Below are positions 26,595-36,618 of a stretch of DNA of 64,000 nt, piece after piece; position 1 is the first letter of the stretch, and each line of letters starts with the position of its first letter. The stretch is from contig NZ_KB899819.1 of the NCBI RefSeq assembly GCF_000378425.1, positions 1 through 64,000 on the forward strand, in the 5' to 3' direction. Source of the DNA: Cohnella laeviribosi DSM 21336. Its GTDB lineage: Bacteria > Bacillota > Bacilli > Paenibacillales > Paenibacillaceae. Below the pieces are notes generated by a model, which saw only the letters and a list, made by a program, of their open reading frames with translations, was not told the origin of the DNA and made no database searches. Both the position numbers and the translations under genes were made by a program.

Positions 26595-27467
26595 TAGCCG
26601 CTTCGGCTTTAGGTTCACGAGCAGAATGCTTGCCATGATGAGGACCAGTCCCGCCACCAGGTTGAGCGTAATTTTCTCGTGCAGAAACAGCACGCTGCAG
26701 AGGATGGAGACGACGGGAATCAGGAACGTAAACGCCCCCACCTTGCTTGCCTCGCCGGAACCGATCAGGCGGAAATAAGCGAGCCAGCCCAGCGCAATGA
26801 CGAACACCGAGATGAATAGCGTGTCGAGCACGAACGGTCCGGTCCAGCGGATGGCCGCCCAGCTTTCGACGGACAAGCCGCAGGCCAGCATGACGATGCC
26901 GCCGATGGTCATTTGCATGGCCGTCATCCAGAGCAAATCGACTTTGGCCGTCACGCGCTTCGTATACACGGTGCCCAGCGCCCAGCTCAGGGCGGACGCA
27001 AGCGCCAGCGCGATGCCGACGGCCGACACGCCTCCCTCCAAGCCGCCGACGCTCATGGCGGCCACCCCTGCGAAGCCGGCGAGCAGGCCGGCGATTTTCC
27101 GGGCGTACATCCGCTCTCCCAGCCACATCCAGGCGAACAAGCCGAGCAGCACGGGCTGCAGAAAGACGATGGCCGAAAACAGTCCGGCCGGCATATATTG
27201 AAGGCCTACCGTCTGGAAACCGTAATAGAGGACGATGCTCAACAGCGCGGAAAGCAAATAGATCTGCCACGTTTCCCGAAGGCGCAGCTCCTTCCGGCGG
27301 GGCAGCGCGACGGCGATCAGCAGCAGGCCGCCGATCAGAGTGCGGATGCCCGCAAACAACATCGGCGGCGCAAACGCCAGCGCATATTTGGACAATGGCC
27401 AGTTGACGCCCCACATCAGCACGAGGAACGCCAAATAAAGCACGGTCTGTTTACGGGAAAGCTGCAT
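26580..27467 (-). CDS. EamA/DMT-family transporter
   Basis: A 295-residue protein with ten predicted membrane helices in two EamA halves, starting MQLSRKQTVLYLAFLVLMWG and containing the NWPLSKYAL motif region usual at the first helix. The ATG at 27467 has GGGAGAG upstream; the frame continues to 27557 without a better start. The last five codons lie within a 29-bp tandem repeat, so its C-terminus (RLSGSA) was probably shaped by repeat expansion. Substrate unknown; it is not obviously linked to the neighbouring carbohydrate genes. Confidence 0.84.
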   Translation of the reverse strand: MQLSRKQTVLYLAFLVLMWGVNWPLSKYALAFAPPMLFAGIRTLIGGLLLIAVALPRRKELRLRETWQIYLLSALLSIVLYYGFQTVGLQYMPAGLFSAIVFLQPVLLGLFAWMWLGERMYARKIAGLLAGFAGVAAMSVGGLEGGVSAVGIALALASALSWALGTVYTKRVTAKVDLLWMTAMQMTIGGIVMLACGLSVESWAAIRWTGPFVLDTLFISVFVIALGWLAYFRLIGSGEASKVGAFTFLIPVVSILCSVLFLHEKITLNLVAGLVLIMASILLVNLKPKRLSGSA

Positions 27468-27596
27468 TTTCGTTTCTCTCCCTTTTTCTATGTTTCTATT
27501 TCCTATGTTTCTATCAAAAGGATACACCACTTTTCCGTTGGATTGAAAGCCAAACACGACCGGGCCCTCAGGCCAACGCCGCGGGGCGCGGGCGTT

Positions 27597-30500
27597 TTAC
27601 CGCTCGAAACGGAACCAGCCGAAATCGAAGCGGCTTCCGGGCAGGAACAGGAAAGACACGCTGCGGATTCCCGTGATTTTGTCCAGGCGAAACACCCGCT
27701 CTTCGTAGCCGTCGCTCCGCGCGAACTCGACGATTTGGCTGCTTTCGCCCTGTTCGTCGGCGAACCGGACATGGATCGTGTTTCGATCGATGAACGACCG
27801 GCCGTACACGACAAGCTTCGTGGCGCCGTCGGCGAAATCCATCCGTTCGAACGCCAGCGTCACGTTGTTTCCGATTTCCTCGACGTTTTTTCCGGCAACC
27901 GTGAAGGCGTCCCCGTAGATCCGGTCGCATTCCGCGGCGAAATGCTGTTCGAACGCCCTGTTCGGTCTTGCAAACGAAAAGCCTTTAATATGCATCTTCT
28001 GCCGCGTGACGAAACAAATCGAAGTGATGCCGCGCAGCCTTTTCTTCAGACGGTACGTTTCTTCCTGATAAACGTTCCACCTGGACGGTTTCTGATAAAC
28101 AACGTCGGCCAGCAACTCGCTGCCCGCTTCATCGGGCATGCCTTCCCAGATTTGCAGCGTATACGGTTCGCTTGTCAACGCGAAGATCGGGATCGTGATC
28201 GTATCCGATCCGTTCGGGCCGAAGTCAAGCCCGGAAAACCCGACCCGCGTTTCGCCGTCCCGGCTCGTGGCGACGCCTCTCTCGTTCCCGTTGCCGACTT
28301 CGCCGCGGCTGTAATCGTAAAGCCCGGCGGAAACAAAACCGTAAGGGTCCTTATAAGCCGTTCCGAGACCGGTCGCCGTAAATTCCAGCTGGGAGATCAA
28401 TTTCGTCTTGCCGGTGCCGTTGCCGCTCATGCAGCGAAGCCGGAATGTTCCGTCGCCCAGAGCCGTAACCTTCGCTTCCAGTCCGAACGATTCCACTTTG
28501 GCGATATTCGACTCGATCCCGGCATCGTTCACGACGCGCCACTCCACATCCCGGTAAGAAGCGTGTTCCGGGTATAGTCTGGCCCTCACCCGCATTTCCC
28601 TTCTGGATTCGTCGAACCGCTGCCCGGCGTCGCTGACGATTTCGATTTTGCGCACCGGAATTTCTTCCTCGCTTCCCGTTACGCACGGCAGTTCCCGATT
28701 CGCCGTTCGCGCCGAAATCCCCGTCAAATCCCGGCCTTCGGCCGGCAGCGACGTCAATTCCGCGACGCAGCTTTCCAAGCCCGCGGAGGAGACCTCGACG
28801 CGGATGGCGCCGGGTTCCAGCGTGGCCCCGATGATCGCCATCAGCTTGCCGCTGAACAATCTTCGGCTTACCCCTTTGTACGGGTCGTAATCCGTGCTGT
28901 CCCCATTGTCCAGGCCGATCAGCCGGCCCGCTCCCGCAACTTGGACGCGCACGCGGTTGTTCGCGTTTTCGACGGGATTGCCCGCTTCGTCTTCCATGGA
29001 AATTTCCAGGAAAATCAGATCCGTTCCGTCTGCGACAAGGCTTTCCTTATCCGCGCGCAGACGTATCCGCTTCGCATCGCCGAACGACCGCCTTACGTCG
29101 GTGCAAAGAATATTGCCGTTTTCATCATACGCGATCGCCTTCAGTTCGCCTTCGGCGTAAGGAAGCTTCCACCACCCGACAAGCTGCGTTCCCTTCGCAT
29201 GGTCGATCTCATGGGTCCCGACCGTCGCGCCGTTGAATTGCAGCTCGATCTTCGGCGCATTGGAGCATACGCGGACATCGATCAGTTGCCCTTTGTTAAA
29301 ATCCCAATACGGAAAGATATGCACCATCGGCTTCGTTTTGTAGTCGGTCCATGCGGCTTGGTAGACGTAGAAGGAATCTTTCTTAAAGGTCGCCGTGTCG
29401 ATCTGGCCGAAGTAGGCGTTCTTCGTATGATACGGCGTCGGTTCGCCGATATAGTCGAAGCCGGTCCAAATAAACTGGCCGAGGGAAAAAGGCGTGTCTC
29501 GTTCCGCCAGGATGCAGGCCTCCGCCGATTTGGCCCCCCAGCTCGTCGAGCTGTTGCCGAGGGCCGAGCACTGCTCGTCGTCGTCCGCCAGAATGGACGC
29601 TTCAAACGGAAAATGATAGATCCCCCTGCTTTGCACGACCGAGCCGGTCTCGCTGCCGTAGATCACCCAGTGCGGATGCTTCTCATGATGGCTACGGTAA
29701 TATTTCTCCGCGTAATTGTAGCCGACCGCGTCCACCAGTTCCGCGCATTTTTGCGCGTTCGCCCACGGCATATAGTTGGAGCCGATCGTCACGCTCGCGT
29801 TTTGTTTCGGATCGTATTTTCGGACCAGCCCGACGAGCCGCTTCGTCCATTCTTGTCCTCTCTCGTCCGCGTGGGTATCGTAAATTTCGTTTCCGATGCT
29901 CCACATCAGCAAGCTCGGATGGTTCCGATCCCGCTTGACCCAGCTCTTCACATCGAGCGGCGCCCACGCCTGGAAAAATCTCGCGTAATCGTAACGGGTT
30001 TTCGGCCTTTCCCACATGTCGAAAGCTTCCGAGACGACCAGGAACCCCATCTCGTCCGCCAGCTCCATCAGCTCCGGGGCGGGCATATTGTGAGCGGTCC
30101 GAATCGCGTTGACGCCCATTTCCTTCAGAATCCCGAACCTTCTTCTGAGCGCCGTTTTGTTGAATGCAGCCCCCAACGCGCCCAGATCGTGGTGTTCGCA
30201 CACTCCGTTCAACTTCATTTTTTTGCCGTTCAGCCGCAATCCTTCGCAGGGGTCAAGGTCGATCGTGCGAAATCCGATGTGCTGCGTCACGGTTTCGACG
30301 GTTTCCGGTTCCCGGTCCGAAGCGGCAAGCTGCAGCTTCGTCTCAAGCCGGTAAAGATGAGGGGCGTCCGTGCTCCAGAGCAAAGGGTCCTTTACGTGCA
30401 GCCTCTGCCCGTGTTGCAGCCGGGGCCCGCTTCCTGCCGCGACTCTATCCGAAACGGAAGCGATCACCTGACTTCCCTGCAGGATCGTGTGCGTGAGAAC

Positions 30501-31049
30501 GGCATCCTCGCGAATGTGCATGTCGGTGTCGATCTCCACCAGCCAGCCGTCGCCGCTTTGCTTCGCCGCGACGTAAATGCCGTCCGTTTCCATGTAATTT
30601 TTCCCTCTTGTCCGGATCCACACGTTGCGGTAAATCCCGGCCCCCGAGTACCATCGGCTGTTCGGGCTTTGATGCACGACCTTGACGACGATTTCGTTTT
30701 CCCCTTCTACGAGAGCATCCGTAATTTCGTGCTCGAACGAGGAATATCCGTATTTCCATTCGCCTGCGAGCCGTTCGTTCACATATACGGAAGAATCCAT
30801 ATAAACCCCGTCGAAGCACAGGAAAATCCGCCGCTCGTCCCGCTTGGCCAAGGTAAACCGCTTGCGGTACCAGCCGATGCCGTTTTCATACAGATCCAGC
30901 GTGTTGTAAATCAGCCAATCGTGGGGAAGATCGACCGGCCGGAATTCCAAACCGGCCCAATCCGGCGCCTCGAGGCCGCTTTTGGCGAACTCCCATCCGT
31001 CATTAAATAACGTTTTCGTATTCACGGTCCCCATACCCGCTTTCTTCAT
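27597..31049 (-). CDS. Glycoside hydrolase family 2 (beta-galactosidase-like)
   Basis: A 1150-residue enzyme without a signal peptide, so probably cytosolic. Domain order: sugar-binding jelly roll (about 10-150), immunoglobulin-like domain (150-265), TIM barrel (270-560) with acid/base E388 in WSIGNEIYDTH and nucleophile E467 in IYGSETGS, a DUF4982-type domain (about 590-660), further Ig-like domains and a C-terminal galactose-binding-like module. GH2 members cleave beta-galactosides, mannosides, glucuronides and others; the exact substrate is not evident. It is the last gene of the importer cluster, which likely feeds it. The start is uncertain (31049, 31034 or a GTG at 31025). Confidence 0.88.
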   Translation of the reverse strand: MKKAGMGTVNTKTLFNDGWEFAKSGLEAPDWAGLEFRPVDLPHDWLIYNTLDLYENGIGWYRKRFTLAKRDERRIFLCFDGVYMDSSVYVNERLAGEWKYGYSSFEHEITDALVEGENEIVVKVVHQSPNSRWYSGAGIYRNVWIRTRGKNYMETDGIYVAAKQSGDGWLVEIDTDMHIREDAVLTHTILQGSQVIASVSDRVAAGSGPRLQHGQRLHVKDPLLWSTDAPHLYRLETKLQLAASDREPETVETVTQHIGFRTIDLDPCEGLRLNGKKMKLNGVCEHHDLGALGAAFNKTALRRRFGILKEMGVNAIRTAHNMPAPELMELADEMGFLVVSEAFDMWERPKTRYDYARFFQAWAPLDVKSWVKRDRNHPSLLMWSIGNEIYDTHADERGQEWTKRLVGLVRKYDPKQNASVTIGSNYMPWANAQKCAELVDAVGYNYAEKYYRSHHEKHPHWVIYGSETGSVVQSRGIYHFPFEASILADDDEQCSALGNSSTSWGAKSAEACILAERDTPFSLGQFIWTGFDYIGEPTPYHTKNAYFGQIDTATFKKDSFYVYQAAWTDYKTKPMVHIFPYWDFNKGQLIDVRVCSNAPKIELQFNGATVGTHEIDHAKGTQLVGWWKLPYAEGELKAIAYDENGNILCTDVRRSFGDAKRIRLRADKESLVADGTDLIFLEISMEDEAGNPVENANNRVRVQVAGAGRLIGLDNGDSTDYDPYKGVSRRLFSGKLMAIIGATLEPGAIRVEVSSAGLESCVAELTSLPAEGRDLTGISARTANRELPCVTGSEEEIPVRKIEIVSDAGQRFDESRREMRVRARLYPEHASYRDVEWRVVNDAGIESNIAKVESFGLEAKVTALGDGTFRLRCMSGNGTGKTKLISQLEFTATGLGTAYKDPYGFVSAGLYDYSRGEVGNGNERGVATSRDGETRVGFSGLDFGPNGSDTITIPIFALTSEPYTLQIWEGMPDEAGSELLADVVYQKPSRWNVYQEETYRLKKRLRGITSICFVTRQKMHIKGFSFARPNRAFEQHFAAECDRIYGDAFTVAGKNVEEIGNNVTLAFERMDFADGATKLVVYGRSFIDRNTIHVRFADEQGESSQIVEFARSDGYEERVFRLDKITGIRSVSFLFLPGSRFDFGWFRFER

Positions 31050-31133
31050 AGGATAGAAGCACCCGCTTGAACAAAAGGGCCAGGCGCACCGCAGCTCTCC
31101 GCCGCGCGCCTAACCCTTGCCATTGCGAAAGCC

Positions 31134-32810
31134 TTAATAACCCAACAGGTTCTTCATCTTCTGGAAAATGCTGTTCGCCATCTCCGTCAAGCGTTGGCTG
31201 CCGTTGGCCTCGACCTGGGCGACATACTTATCCCAGTTGCTCAAGCTTTCTTGACCGGTGATGAACTTTAAGGTCATCGTGTTGACGTAATCCATCAGCG
31301 GCGTCGTGATCAGGTTCAACTGCTCGCTTTCTTCGGGCGTCGCCATAATCGGCGGCGCCAGCTTGCGCGGCTTCCTGTTGTTCAGGATCCGGTCCATATA
31401 GTCCTTCTCGCCGTCGGTCATCTTGGACATTCTCAGCTCCTTGGAGCCGCCGTATGCGAATACCCCGCCGCCGAAGCCGTAGTCGACATTTAATTGCTTG
31501 GGGGCTCCTTCGTTCAGCCCGTTATAATAAATGTCCGGGTTGAGCGAGATTTTGCCGTTCGCATCGACCGTGTACGTTTCCCCTTCCACGCCCCACAAGC
31601 TGAGCGTCTGGCCTTCGTTGGAATACCAGAGCCAGTCGATGAAGCGAAGCATTTTGATGAATCCGTCTTTGCCGAGATCGTCCAGCGCATTTTGGCTAAT
31701 CATGATGCCGTTTTCCAGACGGGAAGTCTCGACCCGCAGCATCCCTTTCGGTCCGCCGGGCTGTACGATCATGTACAATTCGCTGTTCGGATCCTGCATT
31801 TTGCTCTTGAAATCCGCGAGATTCTGGTAGATTCCGCTGATGACGTAAGTGTCGCCTTTGAAAAACTTGGCTTGGGCCGCATCGTCTTCCTGGGTAAAGG
31901 ATTCGGGATCCAGAATGCCATCCTTGATCAATTTATGGAAATATTCAAGATAGGCTTTGAAATCTTCCGACGCATCGGCAAAAACGAACTGCTGCCGGCC
32001 GTGGTCGAAGACGAGCCCGTTGGACAGCCCCCACCCTCCGGTTACGCCATATTGAACGGCGGCAATATTGAGCATGGAATTCCCTTGGAATTGATCGGAT
32101 AAAACGTATTTCGCGCCGGTGTACGCTTTAACCTTCTTCATCGCTTCGTAAAAATTTTCATACGACCAGTTGGCTTCCTGCCCTTTGACGTCCACGCCCG
32201 CCTTTTCGAAGACATCTTTGCGGATAATATAGGAGTAGCCGCCGCCGGCGATTTCCCACATGCCCGGAAGCACGTAATATTTCCCGTCCGCCTGCAGCTT
32301 GGCTTTCAGGTCCTCTTCCATGCCCCAATCTTTGACGGCCTTCATGTAATTCGGCATATACTGCACCCAATCGCTGACGGGGACGATCTGCCCGGACGAG
32401 ACGAATGCCGATTCGTCGTACGTTTTCGGAATGATGTAGGGCGCGTCGCCGCTGTTGATCAGCAAGGACTTCTGGTTTTCGTATTCCGTTCTGGCCGTGA
32501 TCGACAAATCGAAGGTGACGTTTGTTTTCTCCCGGATGGCGCTCCACAGCCTCCAGTCTTTCCGATACGGGTAATTCTCATGGTCGCTGTACATCATCGA
32601 GTAGGTCACCGGTTCGTTGGAATGAAACGTCCGATCGACCCCGAAGGTGTAATCCGGCGCCTCTCCTCCTTCATTGCCCGCGCCGCCGGACGGCGCGTTT
32701 GCGCTGCTGCCGGACGCATTCTTCCCGTTTCCGGAAGAGGTGCATGCCGCCATAAAGGCGATCATGAACACCGTCAATACCAGTCCGGCCGTTCTGCGAA
32801 ATTTGCTCAT
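31134..32810 (-). CDS. Carbohydrate ABC transporter substrate-binding lipoprotein (second)
   Basis: A 558-residue LplA-type solute-binding lipoprotein. Residues 1-22 are a signal peptide and Cys23 in FMAACTSS is the lipid site, followed by a Gly/Ser-rich tether. The rest is a large CUT1-family binding fold typical of complex oligosaccharide importers of Paenibacillaceae. ATG at 32810 has GGAGGG seven bases upstream. It follows the two permease genes and precedes the GH2 gene on one strand. A different binding protein of the same class lies upstream of the permeases at 34962-36560. Confidence 0.88.
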   Translation of the reverse strand: MSKFRRTAGLVLTVFMIAFMAACTSSGNGKNASGSSANAPSGGAGNEGGEAPDYTFGVDRTFHSNEPVTYSMMYSDHENYPYRKDWRLWSAIREKTNVTFDLSITARTEYENQKSLLINSGDAPYIIPKTYDESAFVSSGQIVPVSDWVQYMPNYMKAVKDWGMEEDLKAKLQADGKYYVLPGMWEIAGGGYSYIIRKDVFEKAGVDVKGQEANWSYENFYEAMKKVKAYTGAKYVLSDQFQGNSMLNIAAVQYGVTGGWGLSNGLVFDHGRQQFVFADASEDFKAYLEYFHKLIKDGILDPESFTQEDDAAQAKFFKGDTYVISGIYQNLADFKSKMQDPNSELYMIVQPGGPKGMLRVETSRLENGIMISQNALDDLGKDGFIKMLRFIDWLWYSNEGQTLSLWGVEGETYTVDANGKISLNPDIYYNGLNEGAPKQLNVDYGFGGGVFAYGGSKELRMSKMTDGEKDYMDRILNNRKPRKLAPPIMATPEESEQLNLITTPLMDYVNTMTLKFITGQESLSNWDKYVAQVEANGSQRLTEMANSIFQKMKNLLGY

Positions 32811-32906
32811 ACCCGAACCCTCCCTCAAATTTTTGCGCATGTTGTATATAATCGGAAAAGGCTGCCAAACGGCGGATTCGTCTTGCCGCCATTCCGGTTA
32901 TACCGA

Positions 32907-33779
32907 TCAGCCTTTGACGGCTCCGATCATCATCCCTTGCACGAAATACTTCTGCACGAACGGATAGACGCAGATGATCGGCAAGGAAGTAAGCACCATG
33001 GCGGTCGATTTGACGCTTGCCGCGATCTGGGCGGCCTGATCGGACGAGGCCCCGACTTCCGTCGGGCTGACGGCGTTGTCGATAATTTGGCGCAAATACA
33101 GCGCGATCGGCCACTTCTCCTTCGATTGCAAATAGAGGGAAGGCCCAAACCAGTTGTTCCAGAGGCCGACAATGACGAATAACGTGATCGTGGCCAGGAT
33201 CGGTTTCGAGAGCGGCAGAACGATTTTCGCGAAGATTCCGAAAACGTCGAGGCCGTCGACCCGGGCCGCTTCTTCCACTTCGCTCGGCAAGCCGGCGAAG
33301 AACGTCTTCATCAGGATGACATTAAAGGCGCTGATCGCCCCCGGAATGACGATCGCCCAGATCGTATCGCGCATGCCCAACGTTTTGGCGATCAGAAGGT
33401 AGTTGGGGATCAGGCCGCCGCCGAAATACATCGTGAACAGCACGAACGGGATGAAAAATTTGTTCAGGCGCAGCTTGTCCTTGGAAAGCGGATACGACAT
33501 GACGGCCGTTGCGGCAACCGCGATGAACGTGCCCACGACCGAGTAAACGATCGTATTCCAGTAGTAGCGGAAAAAATCCGGCTTGCTTAAAATAACCTCG
33601 TAGGTTTTGGCGGTAAATTCGACGGGCCAGATCGTCACCTTGCCCGCATAGATCGCGGCCTCCGAGCTGAACGACTGCGCGACCAGATAGAGGAACGGAT
33701 AGAGGGTGAAAAAGACGACCAGAATCATGATCAGTCCGTTGATCCAATCGAACGCGCCGAAAGACCGGGATTTTCTCAC
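32907..33779 (-). CDS. Carbohydrate ABC transporter permease, LplC type
   Basis: A 290-residue permease with six membrane helices and the EAA loop EEAARVDGLDVFGIFAKIVLP that contacts the ATPase. It pairs with the LplB-type permease encoded just upstream. A GTG at 33779 is preferred since AGGAGG ends six bases before it; ATG at 33785 directly abuts that site. No ATP-binding gene occurs in the cluster; such CUT1 importers commonly share a housekeeping MsmX-like ATPase encoded elsewhere. Confidence 0.9.
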   Translation of the reverse strand: MRKSRSFGAFDWINGLIMILVVFFTLYPFLYLVAQSFSSEAAIYAGKVTIWPVEFTAKTYEVILSKPDFFRYYWNTIVYSVVGTFIAVAATAVMSYPLSKDKLRLNKFFIPFVLFTMYFGGGLIPNYLLIAKTLGMRDTIWAIVIPGAISAFNVILMKTFFAGLPSEVEEAARVDGLDVFGIFAKIVLPLSKPILATITLFVIVGLWNNWFGPSLYLQSKEKWPIALYLRQIIDNAVSPTEVGASSDQAAQIAASVKSTAMVLTSLPIICVYPFVQKYFVQGMMIGAVKG

Positions 33780-33793
33780 GTGCATCCTCCTTT

Positions 33794-34723
33794 CTACCAC
33801 AGGCCGGATTTTGTCGTCCGTTTGGATAATTGGTTTGCGGCCGTCACCAGAATCAGGCCGATGACGCCTTCGAACAGGCCGACCGCCGTCGCGTAGCTAA
33901 AGTTGCCGCCGGTGATCCCCATCCGGTAGACATAAGTGGAGATGACATCCGCCGTCTCGTAAGTCAAGGGATTGTACAAGAGCAGGATCTTCTCGAAGTT
34001 CGAACCCAGAATTCCGCCGATGTCCAGGATCAGAAGCACCATGATGGTCGGCAATATGCCCGGGATCGTGACGTGCCACGCCAGGCGGAAACGGTTCGCG
34101 CCGTCGATTTTCGCCACTTCGTAGAGCTCGGTATTGATCGCGGTCATCGCGGCCAAATACAGAATCGTTCCCCAGCCGAGGCTTTGCCAGATGCCGGACG
34201 CGACATAGATCGCCGGAAACCACTCGGGCAAGGAGATGAACGGAATCCGCTCGAACCCCATCCATGCAAGGAAGGAGTTGATCGGCCCCGTCAGCGAGAC
34301 CATTTCCTTTACCATTCCCGCCACAATGACCATGGAAATAAAATGGGGAAGATACGAAACGGTTTGGACAAACTTCTTCCATTTGACCCTCCGCAGTTCG
34401 TTGAGCAGCAGGGCAAAGGTCAGCGTGAGCGGGAAGCGGACCGCGAGATAGCTGACGTTCAAGGTTAAATCGTTGAAAAAGGCTCTCCAGAAGGAAGGGT
34501 CTTTCAGGAACATCCGAAAGTAAGCGAATCCGACCCACTCCGTGCCGAAAATGTTCGGTCCGCCCCTGTATTTCCGGAAAGCGATGATGTTCCCGAGCAT
34601 GGGGGCGTATTTGAAGATGAGAAAGTAAATGACGGGAACGACCAGGAACGAATACAGCTTCCACTCTTTTCGGACGTGTTTCCAAAGAGCGTCTGCGGGC
34701 GCAGGTTTGTCGGCGGCTTCCAT
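33794..34723 (-). CDS. Carbohydrate ABC transporter permease, LplB type
   Basis: A 309-residue permease with six membrane helices, beginning with a cytosolic stretch and a first helix LYSFLVVPVIYFLIFKYAPM, and containing an EAA-like loop (ELYEVAKIDGANRFRLAWHV). It forms the heterodimeric channel with the LplC-type protein encoded 14 bp downstream. ATG at 34723 has AAAGGGGTG upstream. A terminator at 34903 separates this gene from the upstream binding-protein gene, so it probably has its own promoter in 34724-34900. Confidence 0.9.
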   Translation of the reverse strand: MEAADKPAPADALWKHVRKEWKLYSFLVVPVIYFLIFKYAPMLGNIIAFRKYRGGPNIFGTEWVGFAYFRMFLKDPSFWRAFFNDLTLNVSYLAVRFPLTLTFALLLNELRRVKWKKFVQTVSYLPHFISMVIVAGMVKEMVSLTGPINSFLAWMGFERIPFISLPEWFPAIYVASGIWQSLGWGTILYLAAMTAINTELYEVAKIDGANRFRLAWHVTIPGILPTIMVLLILDIGGILGSNFEKILLLYNPLTYETADVISTYVYRMGITGGNFSYATAVGLFEGVIGLILVTAANQLSKRTTKSGLW

Positions 34724-34868
34724 GCATTCACCCCTTTCTTGATTTTGAACATGCGCTCGCGCCGTTTTCGCTTTCGCTTGCGGCGCTCCCCCAATGTAGC
34801 GAACTCCGCCGCGGCCCTCAATGTACAATATCGCAAACGATGGACCATAACCGGAAAACGGCGATCGA

Positions 34869-34878
34869 CAATTTGAAA
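34869..34878 (-). promoter_or_regulatory. CAATTTGAAA decamer upstream of lplB
   Basis: The same decamer occurs twice, 19 bp apart, upstream of the AraC-type regulator gene at 39011-39039. Its sharing between regulator and permease suggests a regulator binding site; this is inference. Confidence 0.45.
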
Positions 34879-34902
34879 CCCATTGCCGTTTTCCCGAAAT
34901 CC

Positions 34903-34942
34903 CCAAAAAAAGACGGCTTCCGGCATTCGGAAGCCATCGTCC
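34903..34942 (-). terminator. Terminator after the first binding-protein gene
   Basis: On the minus strand GGCTTCCGAATGCCGGAAGCC forms a stem-loop followed by GTCTTTTTTT, 20 bases after the stop codon at 34962. Confidence 0.8.
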
Positions 34943-34961
34943 GCCGCGGCGGGTTCGCCGC

Positions 34962-36560
34962 TTATCGGTTCAGATAACGTTGGTATGCGGCTTGCTTGAT
35001 TTCCAGTACGCGTTCGATCCCCATCGCTTTCACATGAGCGGCCATGGCATCGTAAGCGTCGATCGGGTCTTCGCCGAGAAGGATTCTGAGCTCCGCGTCC
35101 TTTACGTACTTGTCGATCCTCTCCATCAGCAAGGAGAGTTCGGCGGCCTCCTCGGCCGTCGGCGTAATCGGCGGGAGCAAATGGTTTTCGTGACGGGTCT
35201 TTCGCCAAATCTCTTTGGAGCGGCTCGTTTCTTCGAACTTCCATTCATTTTGAAACTCGCGTTGGATCATCGGAAAATTCGACTGATGCGCGTATTTCAG
35301 CAAAACCTGGTCGCTTGCGACCCCGTCGGGGTTGTTGACGACGAAATCCGTGAAGACGGGGACGCCGCTTTCCATCGTATACGTAACGCCTTCGATTCCG
35401 TACGTGTTCAGCATGCTGCCTTCTTCCGAATACGCGTAGTCCAGCCAGCGAACCGCAGCTTCCGCGTTCTTCGCGCCGGCCGTAATCGCGGCCGAGCTGG
35501 TGCCCGCGTAGGCGTTGTCCAATTGCCCGAATTTCGGGATTTCCCCTTTGACCAGCGTCGGGTAAGGCGCGGCGACATAGCGGGCGGACGAGCGGTGGGA
35601 GCGGGCGGCGAGATTATATTTTTCGATGTAGAACTGCCAGCCGATCGTCGAACCGCTTGCGCCCGACATCATCTTCTTGTCCACCGTGTCCAGATCCACG
35701 ACCGCGAAGTCTTTGTCGAGAAGCCCTTCCTGAACCCATTTTCGCATCGTGGCCAAGTACGCCTTGTACCCCGGCTCGATGTATCCGTACTTGACTTTTC
35801 CGTCCTCGACGTAAAAATTCCCCATCACGCCGAAAGCGCCCGCGAAGCCTGCCGTTCGTTCGCCCAGGAAGAGGCTCCGCAGCGTCAACGGCGCCGCAGC
35901 CCCCTTTTTCTCCTTGAACGCTTTCAGCATCGTGTACCACTCGCCGATCGTCTCGGGAACGGGCAGTCCCAGCTCGTCGAGCCAGTCCTTGCGAACGATC
36001 GGGCCGCCGTACACCCGGTCCGACTCCGAGCGAATAAACGGGAAGACATAGTACAAGCCGCTGTCCGTTTTGATCATTTTGTCGATGTCGGGACGCTCCT
36101 TCAGCACCCGCTTGAAGTTCGGCGCGTACCGGTCGATGAGGTCGTTGAGCGGCAGGATGTATCCCTGCTCGATGGCCTTCTCGGGACCTCCCGGATATTG
36201 CAGCCAAGTGTTCATCCAAATATCCGGCAAACGGCCGGAGGCCAGAAGCAGCGAAAACCGGTTGTCCTGCATGGGGATGCCGCCCAGATGCTCGATCGCG
36301 ATGCCGGTGCGCTTCTCGTATTCTTCGTCGATCGGCTTGCGCTCCGGTTTGCCGCCGACGTCGAATTCGTCCATTAGCGTCAGCGTCGGACCGCCTTCCA
36401 TCGGATAGCGGAAAGAATCGCTCCCCTCCCGCCCCGCAGGCGCTCCGGCCGGCTTCTCTTCCCCGCCGCCTCCGCCGAAGCATCCGGCTGTGCACAAGAT
36501 GAAGACGATGAACGCCATCCAGCCTATTTTCGGCCAAGCGAACGTTCGATTGCGGAACAT
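34962..36560 (-). CDS. Carbohydrate ABC transporter substrate-binding lipoprotein (first)
   Basis: A 532-residue lipoprotein with signal peptide and lipid-modified Cys27 (CTAGCFGGG), then the two-lobed CUT1 binding fold seen in LplA-like proteins. AAAGGAGG is nine bases upstream of ATG at 36560; longer frames lack a site. It lies 58 bp after the AraC-type regulator gene and is closed by its own terminator, so it is expressed separately from the permeases. Having two dissimilar binding proteins around one permease pair suggests two related ligands or a sensing role for one of them. Confidence 0.88.
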   Translation of the reverse strand: MFRNRTFAWPKIGWMAFIVFILCTAGCFGGGGGEEKPAGAPAGREGSDSFRYPMEGGPTLTLMDEFDVGGKPERKPIDEEYEKRTGIAIEHLGGIPMQDNRFSLLLASGRLPDIWMNTWLQYPGGPEKAIEQGYILPLNDLIDRYAPNFKRVLKERPDIDKMIKTDSGLYYVFPFIRSESDRVYGGPIVRKDWLDELGLPVPETIGEWYTMLKAFKEKKGAAAPLTLRSLFLGERTAGFAGAFGVMGNFYVEDGKVKYGYIEPGYKAYLATMRKWVQEGLLDKDFAVVDLDTVDKKMMSGASGSTIGWQFYIEKYNLAARSHRSSARYVAAPYPTLVKGEIPKFGQLDNAYAGTSSAAITAGAKNAEAAVRWLDYAYSEEGSMLNTYGIEGVTYTMESGVPVFTDFVVNNPDGVASDQVLLKYAHQSNFPMIQREFQNEWKFEETSRSKEIWRKTRHENHLLPPITPTAEEAAELSLLMERIDKYVKDAELRILLGEDPIDAYDAMAAHVKAMGIERVLEIKQAAYQRYLNR

Positions 36561-36618
36561 GTCAATCCGCCTCCTTTGCATATCGTGACCAGCGCACGCT
36601 CTCGATAAGTCGGATGCG

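Noticed and set aside
28941-31010. 689-residue open frame on the plus strand
   Set aside because: Antisense shadow of the GH2 gene, which has intact catalytic motifs on the other strand.
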